In this document: positions 13,255 through 15,168 of the stretch, piece by piece
How positions within the stretch are numbered: position 1 is the stretch's first letter
Layout of the letters: every line of letters begins with the position of its first letter
NCBI GenBank assembly: GCA_946539175.1
Contig: CAMNHH010000040.1
Span: 1-15,168, forward strand
From: an uncultured Clostridia bacterium
GTDB lineage: Bacteria; Bacillota; Clostridia; Oscillospirales; Oscillospiraceae
Reading direction: 5' to 3'
DNA: 15,168 nt
Program-made: the position numbers and the translations under genes
Notes under the pieces: model-generated
Seen by the model: only the letters and a program-made list of their open reading frames with translations
Database searches by the model: none
What the model was told of the DNA's origin: nothing

Positions 13255-14274
13255 ATGGCAAAATCGGAAAATCAAAAACTGAAGCTTTTGCTCTTGAAGG
13301 ACTATCTGGAGCGCAACACGGATCCGGAGCATCCCGCCAGCCTCCAGGACATCCTGAGCTATCTGGAGAGCCGGGGCGTTCTGGCTGAGCGGAAAAGCGT
13401 CTACCGGGATATCCAGACCCTGCTGGACTACGGCTGCGATATTGTGGCGACCAGGGGTAAGTCCGCCGCCTATTATATGAACGCCTCCACCTTTGACATG
13501 GCGGAGCTGAAGCTGCTGGCGGACGCGGTGATTTCCTCCAAATTTCTCACAGAGAAGAAATCCGCCGAGCTGCTGAAAAAGCTGGGGACCCTCACCAGCC
13601 GCCACCAGGCGCTGGAGCTGCGGCGGGATCTGGTGGTCTCAGGCCGGGTCAAGTCCATGAACGAGAGCGTTTTCTACAACGTGGACGCCCTGCATGAGGC
13701 TATTCGCGGCAACAGTCAGATCCGCTTCCGCTATTTTGAGTGGGGACGGAACGGGGAGCGGGTTTACCGCAAGGAGGAACGCAGCGCCAGTCCCTACGCC
13801 CTGTGCTGGGACGACGCCAATTACTATCTGATCTCCTATACCGCCGAGCATGGGATCACGCATTTTCGGGTGGACAAGATGGCGGACATCCGCTGCACCG
13901 GGGAGCCCAGGATTCAAAACGAACAGACCAGAGCCCTGTATCTGACCAATTACGGCAAAGAGATCTTCGGCATGTACAACGGGCAGCTGCAGCAGGTCCG
14001 CATGCGCTTTGACAACAGCCTCACCGGCGTGGTGATCGACCGCTTCGGCAAGGACCTCATGCTGATCCCGGACGGACCGGAGCATTTTACCTGCGTGGCG
14101 GAGGTGATGGTCTCGCCCCTCTTTTTCGGCTGGGTGGCGTCCTTCGGCACCCGGGTCCGGCTTCTGTTCCCAGCCTCCGTTGTTGCCGAATACCGGGACT
14201 ATATCGCTGAGATCCATAAGCTCTACAGCAATCCCCGGGGAGGGCAGCCCGCCGCCTTCCCGGCCACGGAATGA
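13255..14274 (+). CDS. HTH-WYL transcriptional regulator
   Basis: The 339-residue protein is a cytoplasmic DNA-binding regulator. A winged-helix N-terminus (about 5-75) has the recognition helix region RKSVYRDIQTLLDYG. A helical linker (80-135) follows, then a WYL domain (about 155-215) with the naming motif as YYL (190-192) and the WCX-type C-terminal domain (about 240-325). WYL domains bind nucleic acid or small ligands. The start is supported by the ribosome site AGGTGA 5 nt upstream of ATG. It lies 42 bp after coaD with no promoter or terminator visible between, and 25 bp before the GtrA gene. Targets are unknown; autoregulation of the operon is possible but not shown. I see no CRISPR or defence genes nearby, where some WYL regulators occur. 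Confidence 0.9.
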   Translation: MAKSENQKLKLLLLKDYLERNTDPEHPASLQDILSYLESRGVLAERKSVYRDIQTLLDYGCDIVATRGKSAAYYMNASTFDMAELKLLADAVISSKFLTEKKSAELLKKLGTLTSRHQALELRRDLVVSGRVKSMNESVFYNVDALHEAIRGNSQIRFRYFEWGRNGERVYRKEERSASPYALCWDDANYYLISYTAEHGITHFRVDKMADIRCTGEPRIQNEQTRALYLTNYGKEIFGMYNGQLQQVRMRFDNSLTGVVIDRFGKDLMLIPDGPEHFTCVAEVMVSPLFFGWVASFGTRVRLLFPASVVAEYRDYIAEIHKLYSNPRGGQPAAFPATE

Positions 14275-14299
14275 AATTTTGACTGAAAGGAATTCCACC

Positions 14300-14713
14300 A
14301 TGAGCGAAAAACGCAAGGAGACCCTCCGGGCCCTGAAATTCACCCTGTTCTCCATCTCTGCCGGCGTCATCCAGATCGGCGTCACCACCCTGCTCCACGA
14401 GGTCCTGGGCATGACCTACTGGGTCGCCTATCTGATCGGCCTGGTCTGCTCCGTGGTCTATAACTTCACGGTGAACAAAAAGTACACCTTCCATTCCGCC
14501 GCCAACGTCCCCGTGGCCATGGCGAAGCTCTTCGCCTTCTACTGCGTCTTTACGCCCCTGTCCACCCTCTGGGTGAAGTATTTCACCGAGACGCTGGGCT
14601 GGAACGAATACCTGGTCCAGGGCGGCACCATGCTGATCAACTTCGTCACCGAGTACCTGTTCACCCGCTTCTTCATTTACAAAGGTCAGATAGACAACGA
14701 CGGCACGGTATAA
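14300..14713 (+). CDS. GtrA-family membrane protein
   Basis: The 137-residue product has four predicted membrane helices. It carries family motifs NFTVNKKYTF after helix two and LINFVTEYLFTRFFIYK at the end. GtrA proteins are thought to move lipid-linked sugars across the membrane for polysaccharide or teichoic-acid decoration. No glycosyltransferase is adjacent here, so the sugar is unknown. A longer frame from 14180 overlaps the WYL gene; the ATG at 14300 has AAAGGAA (14285-14291) at 8-nt spacing and yields the usual length. Its TAA stop lies inside the A-run of the following terminator, so it is the last gene of the operon. Confidence 0.9.
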   Translation: MSEKRKETLRALKFTLFSISAGVIQIGVTTLLHEVLGMTYWVAYLIGLVCSVVYNFTVNKKYTFHSAANVPVAMAKLFAFYCVFTPLSTLWVKYFTETLGWNEYLVQGGTMLINFVTEYLFTRFFIYKGQIDNDGTV

Positions 14714-14753
14714 AAAACGGACCCGCTATCCGATTTCGGAAAGCGGGTCCGTT
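14712..14753. terminator. Bidirectional terminator between converging genes
   Basis: The stem pairs 14717-14727 with 14742-14752, then 14729-14732 with 14737-14740 after one A/A mismatch, around an ATTT loop. On the minus strand it is followed by a run of T (the A-run 14712-14717 read in complement), a strong terminator for the gene at 14762. On the plus strand only GTTGTC follows, so it is weaker for the GtrA end. Confidence 0.8.
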
Positions 14754-14761
14754 GTCAGTTC

Positions 14762-15168
14762 TCAGAAGGTCGCGACCTCCTGGGCCGGGGCCTGGGCGGG
14801 CTCCACGGAAATCGCCGTCAGGATGGGTCCGGGGCCCTTGAAAAGGGGATGGGACTTCACCTGGACCTTGGCCGTTACGGTGACCCAGGAGCGCATCTCC
14901 AGCTTCTGGCAGTCCGGGTACTTGCAGGGCAGGCCCATGAAGGTGATGTCCGCCTCGCAGCAAGTCATCACGAAGCGCCCCGGGGCGAAAAGACCGGGCT
15001 TGTCGTTCTTCAACCGGGCCACCTGTCCCTTGAAGCGGACGGTCTTGCCGTTGTACTTCTTGGGCTCCTCTGTGATGTCCCGGTAGAACAGCGCGTAATC
15101 CTCGTCCTCCACGGTGACGATGGGGGCGTTCAGATCGAAGGGCAGGGGATCGGGAATGTCGTCAAACT
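14762..15168 (-). CDS. Partial gene: TIGR03943/DUF1980-like C-terminal domain (YcgQ type)
   Basis: The frame is open to the right edge, so the N-terminus is missing; 134 residues are visible, starting FDDIPDPLPFDLN. A GTG at 15112 is not needed as a start because the frame continues upstream of it with a sensible sequence. The visible part looks like a beta-barrel soluble domain, with YNGKTVRFKGQVAR, the conserved-looking RFVMTCCEADITFMGL and SWVTVTAKV. The paired cysteines followed by Ala-Asp recall the C-terminal domain of the YcgQ/TIGR03943 membrane proteins, which are usually encoded beside a DUF318 permease (YcgR). I recognise this from motif memory only. Function is not established; a metal-related role for the cysteines is speculation. 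Confidence 0.6.
   Translation of the reverse strand, partial: FDDIPDPLPFDLNAPIVTVEDEDYALFYRDITEEPKKYNGKTVRFKGQVARLKNDKPGLFAPGRFVMTCCEADITFMGLPCKYPDCQKLEMRSWVTVTAKVQVKSHPLFKGPGPILTAISVEPAQAPAQEVATF

Noticed and set aside
13255..14274. WYL regulator as sign of a hidden CRISPR or phage-defence island
   Set aside because: No nuclease, helicase, reverse transcriptase or repeat array is present; the neighbours are housekeeping and membrane genes.

Overview
The window reads as chromosomal DNA of a Gram-positive anaerobe of the Clostridia, most likely the Oscillospiraceae/Ruminococcaceae. This is an inference from gene content: SLH repeats of the clostridial gut type, a GerMN lipoprotein, a WYL regulator and a GtrA protein. 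Other support comes from GC-rich, C/G-ending codons (hand count 40/60 GC at 3541-3600) and strong AGGAGG-type ribosome sites. No rRNA, tRNA, CRISPR array, insertion sequence or phage gene was seen.

Layout. (1) 1-403 is AT-rich and gene-free, with a strong terminator and a possible Fur-type operator. (2) 404-2689 encodes a secreted CHAP amidase-like protein with Ig-like modules and three SLH cell-wall anchors; its first third is much more AT-rich than the rest. (3) 2812-4541 holds trmL (tRNA methylation) and pgk (glycolysis), followed by a terminator. (4) 4687-5109 is a small two-CBS-domain protein with its own promoter and terminator. (5) 8976 down to 5169, minus strand, is a tightly overlapped four-gene operon: a membrane-anchored ComEA-like helix-hairpin-helix protein, an OmpR-family response regulator, a HAMP/HisKA sensor kinase and a lipoprotein with GerMN modules. 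(6) 9139-14713, plus strand, is a probable six-gene operon: D-Ala-D-Ala carboxypeptidase, [4Fe-4S] uracil-DNA glycosylase, MATE transporter, coaD, WYL regulator, GtrA membrane protein. It ends in a terminator shared with a convergent partial gene (TIGR03943/DUF1980-like) that runs off the right edge.

How the parts fit. The most interesting unit is the response regulator / sensor kinase / GerMN lipoprotein operon. It has the same gene order and domain content as the actinobacterial MtrA-MtrB-LpqB cell-envelope system, with an added helix-hairpin-helix membrane protein at the front. Its predicted promoter points at, and lies beyond, the promoter of the carboxypeptidase operon, so the two 5' leaders should be complementary over about 40 nt. 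That links an envelope-sensing system to a peptidoglycan-trimming enzyme by DNA layout alone. All of this is prediction from sequence; nothing was searched or measured.
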